Positions 17,389 to 26,837 of a stretch of DNA of 64,000 nucleotides are shown piece by piece. The notes under the pieces are model-generated. The model was not told the origin of the DNA. It was given only the letters and a program-made list of their open reading frames with translations, and did no database searches. Position numbers and translations under genes: made by a program. This stretch comes from Chitinophagaceae bacterium (lineage in GTDB: Bacteria; Bacteroidota; Bacteroidia; Chitinophagales; Chitinophagaceae), in the NCBI GenBank assembly GCA_016786885.1, contig JAEUVO010000033.1, positions 99,225-163,224 of the forward strand, written 5' to 3'. Within the stretch, counting starts at the first letter, position 1. Every line of letters begins with the position of its first letter.

Positions 17389-17760
17389 GATACATGTTTT
17401 AGTGAGAAAATGTGCAGGTATTGGATTTTCGGAAAGAATTCAACGTATCATTGAATCCGCATGTGATGATGTTCTGTATATAGGTATTATCTGTTTTTCA
17501 TGATATACAGAACCAGTCGCTATATTAATTCAAAAGCTGCGCAAAGGTAACCCTGAAATATAGCAGTATCGGGCATTTCAGGCTGTAGTTATCCACTGAC
17601 AGAGATAAATAGGTGAGAGTCAGTAAAGAATTTTGTTAAAACTGAAAAATCGTCAGTATGGGAGAAAAAATACGATGATTGAGTATCAATGTGTAATTAT
17701 ATAAATAAAAATGCGGTTCAAGTGAACCGCATTTTTTAGTGATGTTGGTGAAAGATATAA
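17389..17760. other. Intergenic gap with long inverted repeat
   Basis: No gene seen. A perfect 11-bp inverted repeat GTCCTG-like arm GTTCTGTATAT (17471-17481) and ATATACAGAAC (17503-17513) flanks a 21-nt T-rich loop, and a smaller pair ATTCAA/TTGAAT lies near 17437-17456. Both precede the transglycosylase gene on the minus strand. The right end holds the terminator at 17707-17736. Confidence 0.6.
17707..17736. terminator. Bidirectional rho-independent terminator
   Basis: AAAATGCGGTTC and GAACCGCATTTT form a 12-bp stem with a tight AAGT loop, followed by T-runs on both strands. It serves the minus-strand gene ending at 17761. Confidence 0.85.
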
Positions 17761-18165
17761 TTATAACTGATTCACCTTTACTTCTTCAACATTACGGGTG
17801 CTGCTATTGATAGCATACACAACTGATTTTTTAGTTTTCCTGCTGGTAACCTGGAACTGGATACTGTAATCACCCAATTCATCAATAGCCAGCATGAATC
17901 TTTTTGTGAAACTTTCAGCTTTGATGTTTTCCATGTGCAGTGAATTACCAAATTCATCTTTGATGTTGATGGTAAAGTCATCTTGTACGCCATTACCAGC
18001 TACAAAAAGCTGGAAGACCGGATTGTTCTGCACTTTTCCCACATACTTGATCTCAATTGGTAAAACAGGATTTTTTTCATTTGCCATTGCAGGTGCCATA
18101 GCTGTGGAAAATACAGTCATAAATGCAATAGCGATAAGTCGGTTGTTCATGAAGATCTTTTTCAT
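17761..18165 (-). CDS. Exported small protein of unknown function
   Basis: 134 aa from the ATG at 18163-18165, giving signal peptide KKIFMNNRLIAIAFMTVF with cleavage near AMAPAMA. The mature ~100 aa reads as an all-beta domain (VLPIEIKYVGKVQNNPVFQL, DFTINIKDEFGNSLH, GDYSIQFQVTSRKTK). I recall secreted Chitinophagaceae proteins of this shape whose role is unknown. The 600-bp upstream gap should contain its promoter; a strong terminator follows. Confidence 0.75.
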   Translation of the reverse strand: MKKIFMNNRLIAIAFMTVFSTAMAPAMANEKNPVLPIEIKYVGKVQNNPVFQLFVAGNGVQDDFTINIKDEFGNSLHMENIKAESFTKRFMLAIDELGDYSIQFQVTSRKTKKSVVYAINSSTRNVEEVKVNQL

Positions 18166-18768
18166 AATTATAATTTTTAGGTTAATGAACGTTGTTAAAT
18201 ACAAACTTGATGGTTGGCAATCTGTTTGTGCAAGCAGTAAGTCAGGGGCAAACAATAGGGCAAGTAGAAGTTAGTATATCCGGATTCTTTATCTGTGCGC
18301 AATACGATATTGCTTCGATAATGTAAAAGTACAGGGGTGTTCTCAAGCTTGCAAACCAACTTCCTGGTGATTTGCGCATAGCCAAAATTATATGGCGGGA
18401 TTTAATTTCCTTATTCCCAATGGTTTAGTTTTATTATTTAAAAAGATACCCAAGACTTTTTTTAGCCTTAATTAATCGAATTTTTGGAGTAGAGGCGCCT
18501 GAAAATTGACAAAATAGCATTTCCAGTGATAAAGAGACCAGTGAGCTGATGAGTAATTTTTAACTCCTAATAAATTGTCTATCAGTGTTATATAGAACTG
18601 TTAGCAAATTAATGTTAGGCGGATTTGGCAGGGTACAAAAAAATATTATCTTCAACCGGTTCAGCAGGGTGACTGATTGGCGTAAGTGCCTTTCTTTCAA
18701 CCAAATGGCGGGAAATTTGTTAATATAGTTCAGGTCAGTAAGGCCTGATTAAGAAAAAGGAGATTATA
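18166..18768. other. 603-bp gap between divergent genes, no gene seen
   Basis: AT-rich and without an ORF of plausible codon use on either strand. It must carry the promoters of the divergent genes at 18165 and 18769. I found no tRNA, riboswitch or repeat here; an unrecognised small RNA cannot be excluded. Confidence 0.5.
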
Positions 18769-19359
18769 ATGGCATTTAAAAAAGACGATGTAATAATTAT
18801 TGAGCCGAGGGAAATTTTTGTAGGTAAAAAGGATGCGCCGGTAACTTTAATGGAGTTTGGAGAATACGAAAGTGAAGAGTGTGCTAAAGTAAATGAGGTA
18901 GTTAAGCAGTTACTTGAAGAGTATGAAGGAAAGATAAGGTTTCAGTTCCGTCATTTCCCGCTTACACTTATTCACCAGCGAAGTTTGAAGGCCAGTGAAT
19001 CGGCTGTAGCTGCTGCCCAGGAAGGTAAATTCTGGGAGATGCATAATGTATTGTTCAACAACAGGAGGAATCTTGGTACCACCAGTTTAAAACTGCATAG
19101 CAAAGAAGCCGGCATTAAGAATAAAAAATTTCTTGATGACCTTGTAAATGGAGTATATGGCTGGCAGGTGCAGGATGACCTGAAAGAAGGTATAAACAGA
19201 GGCGTAAAAGAATTACCTGCGTTTTTTATTAATGATGTGCCTTTTGCAGGTAAACCAACTTTTGCCAACCTGAGTGCTGCGATTGATTCAGCACTTAAGA
19301 AGAGCAAGAGTAAAACGCCGGTAAAGAAAGCGGCTGTTAAGCAAAAACAAAGAGCATAA
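18769..19359 (+). CDS. DsbA/thioredoxin_4-like protein with SEEC instead of CxxC
   Basis: 196 aa, thioredoxin-fold with helical insert like the DsbA-type domain often fused to NhaA antiporters: GKKDAPVTLMEFGEYE at the first strand, FRHFPLTLIHQRSLKASESA, AAQEGKFWEMHNVLF, and the cis-Pro loop ELPAFFIND. The active site normally reads CPYC, but here it is S35-E-E-C38, keeping only the second Cys. There is no signal peptide, so it is cytoplasmic, and the last ~25 residues are a Lys/Ala-rich tail. With one Cys it cannot do ordinary dithiol exchange; it might act in glutathione-type chemistry or bind peptides. Confidence 0.85.
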   Translation: MAFKKDDVIIIEPREIFVGKKDAPVTLMEFGEYESEECAKVNEVVKQLLEEYEGKIRFQFRHFPLTLIHQRSLKASESAVAAAQEGKFWEMHNVLFNNRRNLGTTSLKLHSKEAGIKNKKFLDDLVNGVYGWQVQDDLKEGINRGVKELPAFFINDVPFAGKPTFANLSAAIDSALKKSKSKTPVKKAAVKQKQRA

Positions 19360-19377
19360 TACTTAATCAATAGTTTT

Positions 19378-19415
19378 AAAAGTCCCGTTTCGCAATGCTG
19401 CAAAACGGGACTTTT
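19378..19415 (+). terminator. Rho-independent terminator
   Basis: AAAAGTCCCGTTT pairs with AAACGGGACTTTTT across a ~10-nt loop, 18 bases after the DsbA-like stop codon, with a T-run on the plus strand. Confidence 0.9.
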
Positions 19416-19438
19416 TGTTGTAACTACCTGTAAACAAA

Positions 19439-19467
19439 AAAGCCTTCCGGCTAATCCGGAAGGCTTT
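19439..19467 (-). terminator. Rho-independent terminator of RRM gene
   Basis: AAAGCCTTCCGG and CCGGAAGGCTTT form a 12-bp stem with a 5-nt loop; the minus strand continues into a T-run. It lies 19 bases after the stop of the RRM gene. Confidence 0.9.
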
Positions 19468-19485
19468 ACGATTTTGTGTTGTTTA

Positions 19486-19779
19486 TTACCAACGATTGTT
19501 GGAATAAGCAGGTTTAGAAGACCTGGCAGGTCTTTCTTCTCTTGGCTTAGCCACACTTACTTTTATGGAACGACCATCAACAGTAGCGCCATCCAGTTCA
19601 GCAATTGCTTTCTGGGCAGCAGCGTCATCACTCATTTCCACAAAACCAAAGCCTTTGCTGCGGTTTGTGTATTTGTCCATAATAACTTTTGCAGAAGTAA
19701 CTTCTCCGTACTCAGCAAAATAACTTCTTAAGTCTTCATCCACAACGGCGAAGCTTAAATTTGAAACATAAATGTTCAT
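19486..19779 (-). CDS. RNA-binding protein with one RRM domain
   Basis: 97 aa. One RNA recognition motif: RNP2 is IYVSNL (residues 3-8) and RNP1 is KGFGFVEM (about 43-50), followed by a short basic tail rich in R, P and S. Such single-RRM proteins are typical of cyanobacteria and Bacteroidota and are linked to RNA chaperone or cold-stress roles. A probable -7 box TACCTTTA on the minus strand (19928-19935) implies a leader of ~140 nt, which is long for this genome. It is a paralogue of the gene at 39483-39752. Confidence 0.92.
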   Translation of the reverse strand: MNIYVSNLSFAVVDEDLRSYFAEYGEVTSAKVIMDKYTNRSKGFGFVEMSDDAAAQKAIAELDGATVDGRSIKVSVAKPREERPARSSKPAYSNNRW

Positions 19780-19979
19780 GAAAAAAAATTAACTTTTAAA
19801 AATACTTGAGAATAACGCAAGGGTAAAGAAGACTAACTATTAGCAGATCCTTTGATAAACTCAGGATTAAGGCGTAGCAGAAAAAATCGTTCACTTACGA
19901 ACTGTCGTCTCACTCAAATTAACGGTGTAAAGGTAAGCTTAAATGACCAGACCGCAGTATTTATTTTGTGAAGCAATTA

Positions 19980-22406
19980 TTAATTAGTTCTTTCAGGAGA
20001 TTCAACGTTAAAGATGCCATTATTATCTTCTTTCTTACGTATACCGAAATTATAGCGGAGATTGATACCGAATCGCCTGGTATCTGCCTGGCGGAAACCA
20101 TTTGCATCCACAGAACCTTGTCTTATACTGAAGTTATTTTTATTGCTGAAAAACATATCATTCAGGCTTGCAGTTACAATAAGTTTGTCTTTTAAAAATT
20201 TCCTGTTCACACTTGTGTTTAGTGCCCCAAAAGTGGTGAGTTCATAGAACTGTTGTTGTCCTTTTAACCTTAGAAAACCATTCATGGTAATGACAGAACG
20301 TTTATCAATTCTGAAAGTCTGATAAGTGAAAAATGTCCAGGAACCTCTCTTGAAAGAAAGTGGTTTGTTTTCATACAGCCCGTTATAAAGATTATGATTA
20401 TACTGTGCTCCCAGCACAAAGAAATACCGGCCACCGGGAGGTAATGCTCCCAATCCCCTGAAATACCATTCTTTGTTTTTACCCAGGTTATCATATGTTC
20501 TATAAGCCTGGCTCTGGCTTGTATCAGACTGATAAACAACATTGGTAAAAATATCTTTTGTGTCATTTACGCCAATGGCAAAGATTGGCCTTTCGTCCAC
20601 ACTGATATTAGCCTCAAAGTTTTGGGTGAATTGTGGTCGTAACGACGGATTACCTGTTTCGCTTAGATATTCATCAACATACCTTGAAAAAGGGTTTAGC
20701 TGATCGTAGTAGGGTCTACGGATTGTACGACGGTAAACGAGATAGGCCCTCAGGTCATACCCGGCAATCTTCATTACGCCTTTACTGAGATAGATATATG
20801 GAAAAAGATCGGTACGCTGAATAGAAAAAGAGGTGTCACCGGGTACGATTTGTCTTCCTTTCATATTGGTATTTTCCAGCCTGGAACCAAATTTCACCAC
20901 AAAGTCCTTACCGATCGTTTTTGATCCTTGTAAGTACAGTGCATTAATATTCTCATTATATCGGAATGTATTAGTGCGGCTGCTGTCAACTTTCCTGGTA
21001 CCATTCGACTCACGGAAATAATTTGTTTCATTCCGGTAATTATTAATGGAGACCTGTAAACCTGTTTCCATTGTAAATTTTTTGGCCATCTTCAGTTTCA
21101 GGTCTGATTTCAGATTAATGTAATCCCTGGTATTATCAGCTTTGCCATCTCCGCCTGATAAAATAGATAAAGGGGTGGTATACCTCGTAAAAAAGGACTG
21201 ATCAGATTTATTAATACTGTGACTGTACCATGTATCATTCGTCCATTCAGATCCTAATGAATCAATTTTAAATTTTGATTCAACACCAGTACCAAGTGTA
21301 AGGGAACTGCCGTCATTGGTTACACCATTAAGGCTCGAAGACAGCACTTGTGAACTACTGATCTTTTTTATAATGTTATTATTTTCAGAACGATTTTCAA
21401 ACTGGTTGTAGCTTAAGCTGGCATCATAGGTGATTTCCCATTTTTTGGTCAATTCATATGTTAGTCCGTAAGCGGCATAATAATTATTACCCGGGTACTT
21501 TGTAAGCGCATCCTGGCTGAGTACTGAATCAGGTGCAAATAGCCTGTCTGTTTTTATTTGCTCATAGCTATTACGGCGACTGTAGTTTACATTCAGGTAT
21601 GAACTTTTTTTGCCATCATTATTACTCAGGTTGAAACCTATGAACTGGTTGCCATACCTGCCCTGTTGTAAACCGGCATTAATGCTGCCTGTCATACCAA
21701 TTTTTACTCCTTTTTTTAATACCACATTTACCACACCACCGCTGCTTGACGCATCGTACTTAGCAGAAGGAGTTCTGACGATCTCGATTTTAGAAATGGA
21801 ATTAGGAGGCAGACTTTTTAGCATGGTGGCAATATCTGAAGCACTCATTTTCATATCACGACCGTTGATTTGTACTGCAGCCGGGCTAAGGCTGCTGATA
21901 TAAATATTCCCATCCTGATCCACAAATAAGCCAGGAGTTTTTTCGATCACTTCATACCCACTTGTGGAAGAAGCGACTAAATTCTCAGGATCCACAATTG
22001 TTTTATCGTCTTCCTGTTTCATCATCGGCCTTTGTGAGGTGATGACAACTGCATCAAGGGTTTTACCAACTGGTTCCAGGAAGAAAGTGAAAGTGGTTTG
22101 ATTGCCTGTCAGTGTTATTTTCTTTTCAACTGCCTGGTAGTTGACAGAAGTGACCCGGACAGAATACTGACTACCTTTAACAAGGCTGAATTTTGCGAGA
22201 CCACTGCTGTCGGCTGATTTTTTTATAACCTCGTTACTATCTGCACGGTTGGTAATAGAAATAGTGGCAAATGTTACCGGTTCTTTTTTTTGGTTGATGA
22301 TTTTGAATGTAACAGGTATGTCCTGTGCGGCTACTGAAGCAGAAAAAATAAAAAATGAAAATGCCAAAAATGTCCTTCTATGGATAAGGTGTAAATATCT
22401 GATCAT
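19980..22406 (-). CDS. TonB-dependent receptor-like outer membrane protein (OMP_b-brl_3 type)
   Basis: 808 aa. Signal peptide MIRYLHLIHRRTFLAFSFF with cleavage near ASVAAQ. A carboxypeptidase-regulatory-like beta-sandwich at ~30-115 (VTFKIINQKKEPVTFATISI), then a plug-like part (VIEKTPGLFVDQDGNIYIS, IEIVRTPSAKYDASSSGGVVNV) and a long beta-barrel ending in NLRYNFGIRKK. This matches the Bacteroidota outer-membrane beta-barrel family 3 receptors. The substrate is unknown and no SusD-like lipoprotein adjoins. It may use TonB but I did not see a clear TonB box. Confidence 0.88.
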   Translation of the reverse strand: MIRYLHLIHRRTFLAFSFFIFSASVAAQDIPVTFKIINQKKEPVTFATISITNRADSNEVIKKSADSSGLAKFSLVKGSQYSVRVTSVNYQAVEKKITLTGNQTTFTFFLEPVGKTLDAVVITSQRPMMKQEDDKTIVDPENLVASSTSGYEVIEKTPGLFVDQDGNIYISSLSPAAVQINGRDMKMSASDIATMLKSLPPNSISKIEIVRTPSAKYDASSSGGVVNVVLKKGVKIGMTGSINAGLQQGRYGNQFIGFNLSNNDGKKSSYLNVNYSRRNSYEQIKTDRLFAPDSVLSQDALTKYPGNNYYAAYGLTYELTKKWEITYDASLSYNQFENRSENNNIIKKISSSQVLSSSLNGVTNDGSSLTLGTGVESKFKIDSLGSEWTNDTWYSHSINKSDQSFFTRYTTPLSILSGGDGKADNTRDYINLKSDLKLKMAKKFTMETGLQVSINNYRNETNYFRESNGTRKVDSSRTNTFRYNENINALYLQGSKTIGKDFVVKFGSRLENTNMKGRQIVPGDTSFSIQRTDLFPYIYLSKGVMKIAGYDLRAYLVYRRTIRRPYYDQLNPFSRYVDEYLSETGNPSLRPQFTQNFEANISVDERPIFAIGVNDTKDIFTNVVYQSDTSQSQAYRTYDNLGKNKEWYFRGLGALPPGGRYFFVLGAQYNHNLYNGLYENKPLSFKRGSWTFFTYQTFRIDKRSVITMNGFLRLKGQQQFYELTTFGALNTSVNRKFLKDKLIVTASLNDMFFSNKNNFSIRQGSVDANGFRQADTRRFGINLRYNFGIRKKEDNNGIFNVESPERTN

Positions 22407-22525
22407 GGCTATCGTGGTTAATGCGAAGAGGCAAAAATAATCAAATAAATATCAGCTGGAAGTTCTATCAGCAACAAACACTTTTTTTTGATTTCTTTTA
22501 ACCTTTACCACAATTGCCCAGCATA

Positions 22526-22975
22526 TCATTTTTGGTCAAGATTTTTACTCTGATGCTTAGATGCAGCTTCATCGATGGAGTGAGTAGTATGAATGTCTTT
22601 TTCTTCTTTTGCAAGCGCAGATAGTTTTATATAAAATTTTTTCAATGTTTCCAGTTCTTCTGCCGAAAGATCTTCCACATCTACCAACCGGTTACTGGCA
22701 GTAGAAGTGGCTGCAATCAATTCGTTCAATTTTAATTGCAGTGCCACACTGTCCTTATTTTGTGCATGCTGTATAACAAAGACCATCAGGAAAGTAATAA
22801 TAGTGGTACCGGTATTGATAACCAGTTGCCATGTATCAGAAAAATTAAAAATTGGCCCGGTAATGATCCACCCGATAATAACGATACAGGCTAAAATGAA
22901 TGCCAGTGGTTTGCCCGTTGCTTTTGTCACCTTGGATGCAAATCTTTCAAAGAAGGGGAGGGCATTTGTTTTCAT
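22526..22975 (-). CDS. Low-affinity iron permease family membrane protein
   Basis: 149 aa. Two membrane segments, AFILACIVIIGWIITGPIF and LVINTGTTIITFLMVFVIQ, followed by HAQNKDSVALQLKLNELI, the pattern of the Iron_permease family (PF04120). After that comes an acidic/helical tail. Bacterial members have rarely been tested, and transport of iron is not established for them. It stands alone between two short gaps. Confidence 0.85.
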   Translation of the reverse strand: MKTNALPFFERFASKVTKATGKPLAFILACIVIIGWIITGPIFNFSDTWQLVINTGTTIITFLMVFVIQHAQNKDSVALQLKLNELIAATSTASNRLVDVEDLSAEELETLKKFYIKLSALAKEEKDIHTTHSIDEAASKHQSKNLDQK

Positions 22976-23047
22976 ACAAGTTATTTTTGGAGAATGAATT
23001 ATTTTAGTACTATATACTCACTGAAATTTAGTTATTAATCTTCATCT

Positions 23048-23554
23048 ATGGTTCAATTTACCGCTACCATCCATAAGTATGAAACAAAAGGAGAGAAGAC
23101 GGGTTGGACCTATTTTGAATTGCCTGCCGGCATTATACAGGAGTTAAAGCCGGGAAATAAAAAAGAATTCAAGGTAAAAGGTAAACTGGACAATCTTTCG
23201 ATAAAACGGGTATCGGTGCTGCCTATTGGTGGAGGTATTTTCATTATGCCAATAAATGCTGCTATGCGAAAATCACTGGGCAAAAAGCACGGAGCTATGC
23301 TCAAAGTGCAATTGACAGAAGATAAAAGTGATTTCGTTTTTAATAGGGACTTTATGGATTGCCTTGATGATGATCCTGCAGCAAAGATTTTTTTCCAAAC
23401 CCTTACCGGCTCACATCAGCGTTACTTCAGCAAATGGATTGACAGCGCTAAGACAGAACCCACAAAAACGAAGAGGATTGCTATGGCCATTAATGCATTG
23501 GCCAAAAAATGGGGTTATAGTGAAATGATCAGGGCTTCGCAGGGGAAGTTGTAA
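23048..23554 (+). CDS. DUF1905/YdeI-type protein
   Basis: 168 aa, cytoplasmic. First half (1-95) fits DUF1905: GWTYFELPAGIIQELKPG, then FKVKGKLDNLSIKRVSVLPIG and GAMLKVQL. Second half (100-168) fits the YdeI/OmpD-associated helical domain: DDDPAAKIFFQTLTGSHQRYFSKWIDSA. YdeI-like proteins have been linked to stress and bacteriocin protection, but the molecular activity is unclear. Its stop codon abuts the convergent cytochrome gene by one base, with no terminator between them. Confidence 0.85.
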   Translation: MVQFTATIHKYETKGEKTGWTYFELPAGIIQELKPGNKKEFKVKGKLDNLSIKRVSVLPIGGGIFIMPINAAMRKSLGKKHGAMLKVQLTEDKSDFVFNRDFMDCLDDDPAAKIFFQTLTGSHQRYFSKWIDSAKTEPTKTKRIAMAINALAKKWGYSEMIRASQGKL

Positions 23555-24727
23555 TTATTTGAATGGATTGGAATACTTCACATCTGTGGTCACATTTGTA
23601 TCAGTCAGTGTTTTCAGGAAAGCCACCAGGGCTGCTTTGTCTTGTGTGGTAAGATTCAATAACCTTGGCTGCCCGTTGGGCAATCTTAATTGTGGTGATA
23701 GATTAGGGTGATTTCTCACACCAGAACTATAATGCTCTACTACCTGCTCCAGTGTAGTAAAACGTCCGTCATGCATATAAGGTGCGGTCAGTTCTACATT
23801 TCTCAGGCTGGTTACTTTAAATGTAGCATCCAGTGCTGTGTTATTGGCCACAGCGCCGAAGCCACGGTCAATAGTCGCCATATCCAGACCATTATTTTTT
23901 TCCTGTGGTGCTGTAAAGGTTTCTGAGCCATGACAGGCAGCGCAGGCATTTTGTGGCAGCAAGAATAATTCCTTGCCACGATTTTCCTGGGCTGTGAAAT
24001 TGGGAAACACTGCATTAGGCGGAGGTGCGGGAGCAGCAGGATAGGTTGAACGGCCCGCATCATATTTTGATTGAAATGAAACGATGGAACGAACAAACTG
24101 TGAAAGTGCGGTAGCGATACGGCTGCTGCTGATGGTGTTGTCGCCAAATGCTTTTGTAAATAAAGGCGGATAATATGCCAGGCTCCGGAGTTTAGTTTCC
24201 AGTTGTGATAATGTCATGCCCATTTCCACCATATCCTGTACAGGTATCAATACTTGTTCTTCCAGCGTAGCTGCCCGCTGGTCCCAGAAGAATGTTCCGT
24301 TTGGATAATATTTAGCATTGATCAGGGACATGGAATTTCTGCCGGTGAGTCCTCCGTTGAAACCGGCACTTTTGGTTACCGGATCAGAGAATGCACTAGC
24401 CTGTTTATGGCAAGAGGCACAGGAGATGGTATTATTGAGAGAAAGGTTTTTATCATAAAACAAGACCCTGCCCAGTGTAGCTCCATTGTCGGTAATCGGA
24501 TTATTGGCAGGAGTATTTATCTGCCCTATTATGTTCGGACCGGTCAGGTATGCAGGTTGTACAATATTGGAATAATTAAAAGGAGTAGCGGGCAGATTTA
24601 GCACCGCTGCAACAGGATCAACCGGCGCAGGTTCACTAGTATCTGAATTATCTTTTTTACAGGCAATAAAAATAAAAAGGGCTGATAAGCCTGTGATGAC
24701 AAGCATCTTTGGTCGGTTGGCAAACAT
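23555..24727 (-). CDS. Di-haem cytochrome c peroxidase (MauG/CcpA family) lipoprotein
   Basis: 390 aa. Lipoprotein signal with lipobox FIAC near Cys 23. Two haem c binding motifs: CASCH (in TISCASCHKQASAF) and CAACH (in NACAACHGSETF). Other family signs are GRVLFYDKNLSLN at the start of the domain, PYMHDGRFTTLEQVVEHYS and a final LVAFLKTLTD. Family members reduce hydrogen peroxide or modify amino acids or proteins in the periplasm. It stands alone; the partner electron donor is not here. Confidence 0.93.
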   Translation of the reverse strand: MFANRPKMLVITGLSALFIFIACKKDNSDTSEPAPVDPVAAVLNLPATPFNYSNIVQPAYLTGPNIIGQINTPANNPITDNGATLGRVLFYDKNLSLNNTISCASCHKQASAFSDPVTKSAGFNGGLTGRNSMSLINAKYYPNGTFFWDQRAATLEEQVLIPVQDMVEMGMTLSQLETKLRSLAYYPPLFTKAFGDNTISSSRIATALSQFVRSIVSFQSKYDAGRSTYPAAPAPPPNAVFPNFTAQENRGKELFLLPQNACAACHGSETFTAPQEKNNGLDMATIDRGFGAVANNTALDATFKVTSLRNVELTAPYMHDGRFTTLEQVVEHYSSGVRNHPNLSPQLRLPNGQPRLLNLTTQDKAALVAFLKTLTDTNVTTDVKYSNPFK

Positions 24728-24861
24728 GAGTGGCTTTTTGGTGGTTCTTTGAGACCAGGCTTTTGATTTAAAGTTTAAGGTACTACGAATTTTTTCTTAT
24801 AGCAAATTAGCACGACGCATTTCCGTACTCATTACCCTGATTTATTTCTTTTATTTGCAGT

Positions 24862-26238
24862 ATGATATCCTCCATCAACGAATTCCGCAACCCTTTTTTT
24901 ATAGGTGTGGCTGGTACAGGTATGAGTGCTTTGGCTCAATATTTAAAAGGTATAGGCAAGAATGTGTCCGGCAGTGACCGGTTCTTTGCCCCTGGTGTGT
25001 ATAATGAAGTGCAGGAAAAACTGGAAGCTGAAGGGATACGTTGTTTCGTACAAAATGGCGAAGGGATTACTGCCGAAACGGATTTAATTGTAGTATCAAC
25101 TGCTATTGAGGATACTGTGGTAGAAGTCCAGAAAGCAAAACAGTTGAAAATACCCATCATCAGGAGGTCTGAATTATTGTCATTGATCGCAGCCAGTAAA
25201 AAGACTATTGCTGTTGGCGGTACCAGTGGCAAGAGTACCACCAGTGCTATGTTGTTTGATATTTTGCAGGAAGCCGGTTTGCAACCAAGCATTATAAGCG
25301 GTGCCGGTTTGATAAGTATTATAAAAGAAGGAAAGATTGGGAATGCAAAAGTAGGTTCAGGTGATTGGCTGGTAATAGAAGCTGATGAAAGCGATGGTTC
25401 TATTGTACAATATAAACCGGAGATCGGACTACTGCTGAATGTAGACAAAGATCACCAGGAGATAGATGAATTGATGGACTTGTTTGCTGTATTTAAGAAT
25501 AACAGTAAAAAGTTTGTTGTTAATCAGTCACATTTCCTCTCGAGAAAATTATCGCAAAATATTCAACAGGATTTTTCCACAGACAAGCAATGGCCTGCTG
25601 GGTATATGGCCTCAGGCTTCAATCAAAAGGGATTAGTGATATCTTTTAATATTAATAGCGCAGACTTTAGTTTGAATCTGGTTGGAAAGCATAATATGGA
25701 AAATGCAGTAGCGGCTGTTGCGGTAGCTAACCAGGTAGGTGTCGACCTGAAAATATGCGCAGAAGCGTTACATAAATACGAGGGTATTTATCGTCGTCAC
25801 CAGGTATTAGGTAATAAGCAGGGTGTGTGGCTAATTGATGATTATGCTCACAATCCGGTGAAATGTGCTGCGGCTATTGCCGCATGTCAGCCGGTAGCAC
25901 CTAAAGTAATTGCCTGGTTTCAGCCACATGGATATAAACCAACAAAATTTTTACGGGAAGATTTTGTAAAGGAGATAGCTCATGCGTTAAGATCGGGTGA
26001 TGAAATATGGATGAGTGAAATATATTATGCCGGAGGCACAGCAGTAAAAGATATTTCAGCCAATGATCTGATCAATGATCTGAAAGCGCTTGGTAAATCT
26101 GCTTTTTTTGTTGAGAACAGGAATGATTTTCTTTCTGCTGTCCGTTCACATCTTACGGAAGATTGTGTGCTGCTGCTTATGGCAGCAAGAGACCCTTCAT
26201 TGGAGCAGTTTGCCAAACAAACATGGCAGGACCTGTAA
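24862..26238 (+). CDS. mpl: Mur ligase, MurC/Mpl-like
   Basis: 458 aa. Rossmann-like N-domain with FIGVAGTGMSALAQYLKG and VSGSDR, then the ATP site GGTSGKSTTSAM (Mpl-like Ser instead of the His and Thr of MurC GTHGKTTT), a central domain with EADESDGSI, HNMENA and a C-domain with DDYAHNPVK and WFQPHGYKPTKF. This suits the muropeptide ligase Mpl, which joins recycled tripeptide to UDP-MurNAc, or a MurC homologue. It is not in a dcw cluster, which favours a recycling role. Confidence 0.82.
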   Translation: MISSINEFRNPFFIGVAGTGMSALAQYLKGIGKNVSGSDRFFAPGVYNEVQEKLEAEGIRCFVQNGEGITAETDLIVVSTAIEDTVVEVQKAKQLKIPIIRRSELLSLIAASKKTIAVGGTSGKSTTSAMLFDILQEAGLQPSIISGAGLISIIKEGKIGNAKVGSGDWLVIEADESDGSIVQYKPEIGLLLNVDKDHQEIDELMDLFAVFKNNSKKFVVNQSHFLSRKLSQNIQQDFSTDKQWPAGYMASGFNQKGLVISFNINSADFSLNLVGKHNMENAVAAVAVANQVGVDLKICAEALHKYEGIYRRHQVLGNKQGVWLIDDYAHNPVKCAAAIAACQPVAPKVIAWFQPHGYKPTKFLREDFVKEIAHALRSGDEIWMSEIYYAGGTAVKDISANDLINDLKALGKSAFFVENRNDFLSAVRSHLTEDCVLLLMAARDPSLEQFAKQTWQDL

Positions 26239-26239
26239 T

Positions 26240-26731
26240 TCAGGCAGCGAATTCCGGAATGTTTTCTTTTGTAACAGGAAGGAACATATACCAGCACAGT
26301 GCCATCAGCAGACTGGGATACGAAGTAGTTGAAATCTCTTTATTCTTTTTAAAATGCACATCAGTACTTCCATTTTCTGTATTAAGTCCGCAAACCACAA
26401 AGGGTTGCTCCTTTGATTCTTTATAAAGGACCAGTTCTGCCAGTGGATTATTATGAATGGTGTAAAAGAACCGTTCATTATTCAGATCTATAAAGTGCTC
26501 AGTGTTCTCATGGCCGAGTTCGCCGATCTTGATACCATATTCATTACGCAGCACTGTTTTATTACGCAGAAAACCTTCCTTTCGAACGAGGAAAACCCTT
26601 TTTTCAGTTTCGCTTTCTATTCTTGCTGAATTTGAGAAGGAGTGTAAAGTAAGTGTTAGTATTTTTTTATCATTCTTGAACAGATGATATACTTCATTTT
26701 CAGAACTGGAAGCAACTGTTTCCCATCTCAT
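26240..26731 (-). CDS. Conserved hypothetical protein
   Basis: 163 aa, no signal peptide. Alternating strands (EVYHLFKNDKKILTLTL, KRVFLVRKEGFLRNKTVLRN, RFFYTIHNNPLAELVLY) suggest an all-beta tubby- or LURP-like fold, followed by a hydrophobic helix with LLMALCWYMFLPV. The fold suggestion is weak. It begins one base after the convergent mpl stop. Confidence 0.7.
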   Translation of the reverse strand: MRWETVASSSENEVYHLFKNDKKILTLTLHSFSNSARIESETEKRVFLVRKEGFLRNKTVLRNEYGIKIGELGHENTEHFIDLNNERFFYTIHNNPLAELVLYKESKEQPFVVCGLNTENGSTDVHFKKNKEISTTSYPSLLMALCWYMFLPVTKENIPEFAA

Positions 26732-26837
26732 AGCAAATAATTTAATTGTCTCAGGTAAGATATATAGCTTTCTTGAGGGAAAGGAGGAGTTAACCTAAAA
26801 TTAATATTAACTTCATATTCGGGTTGATTCAGTTAAT

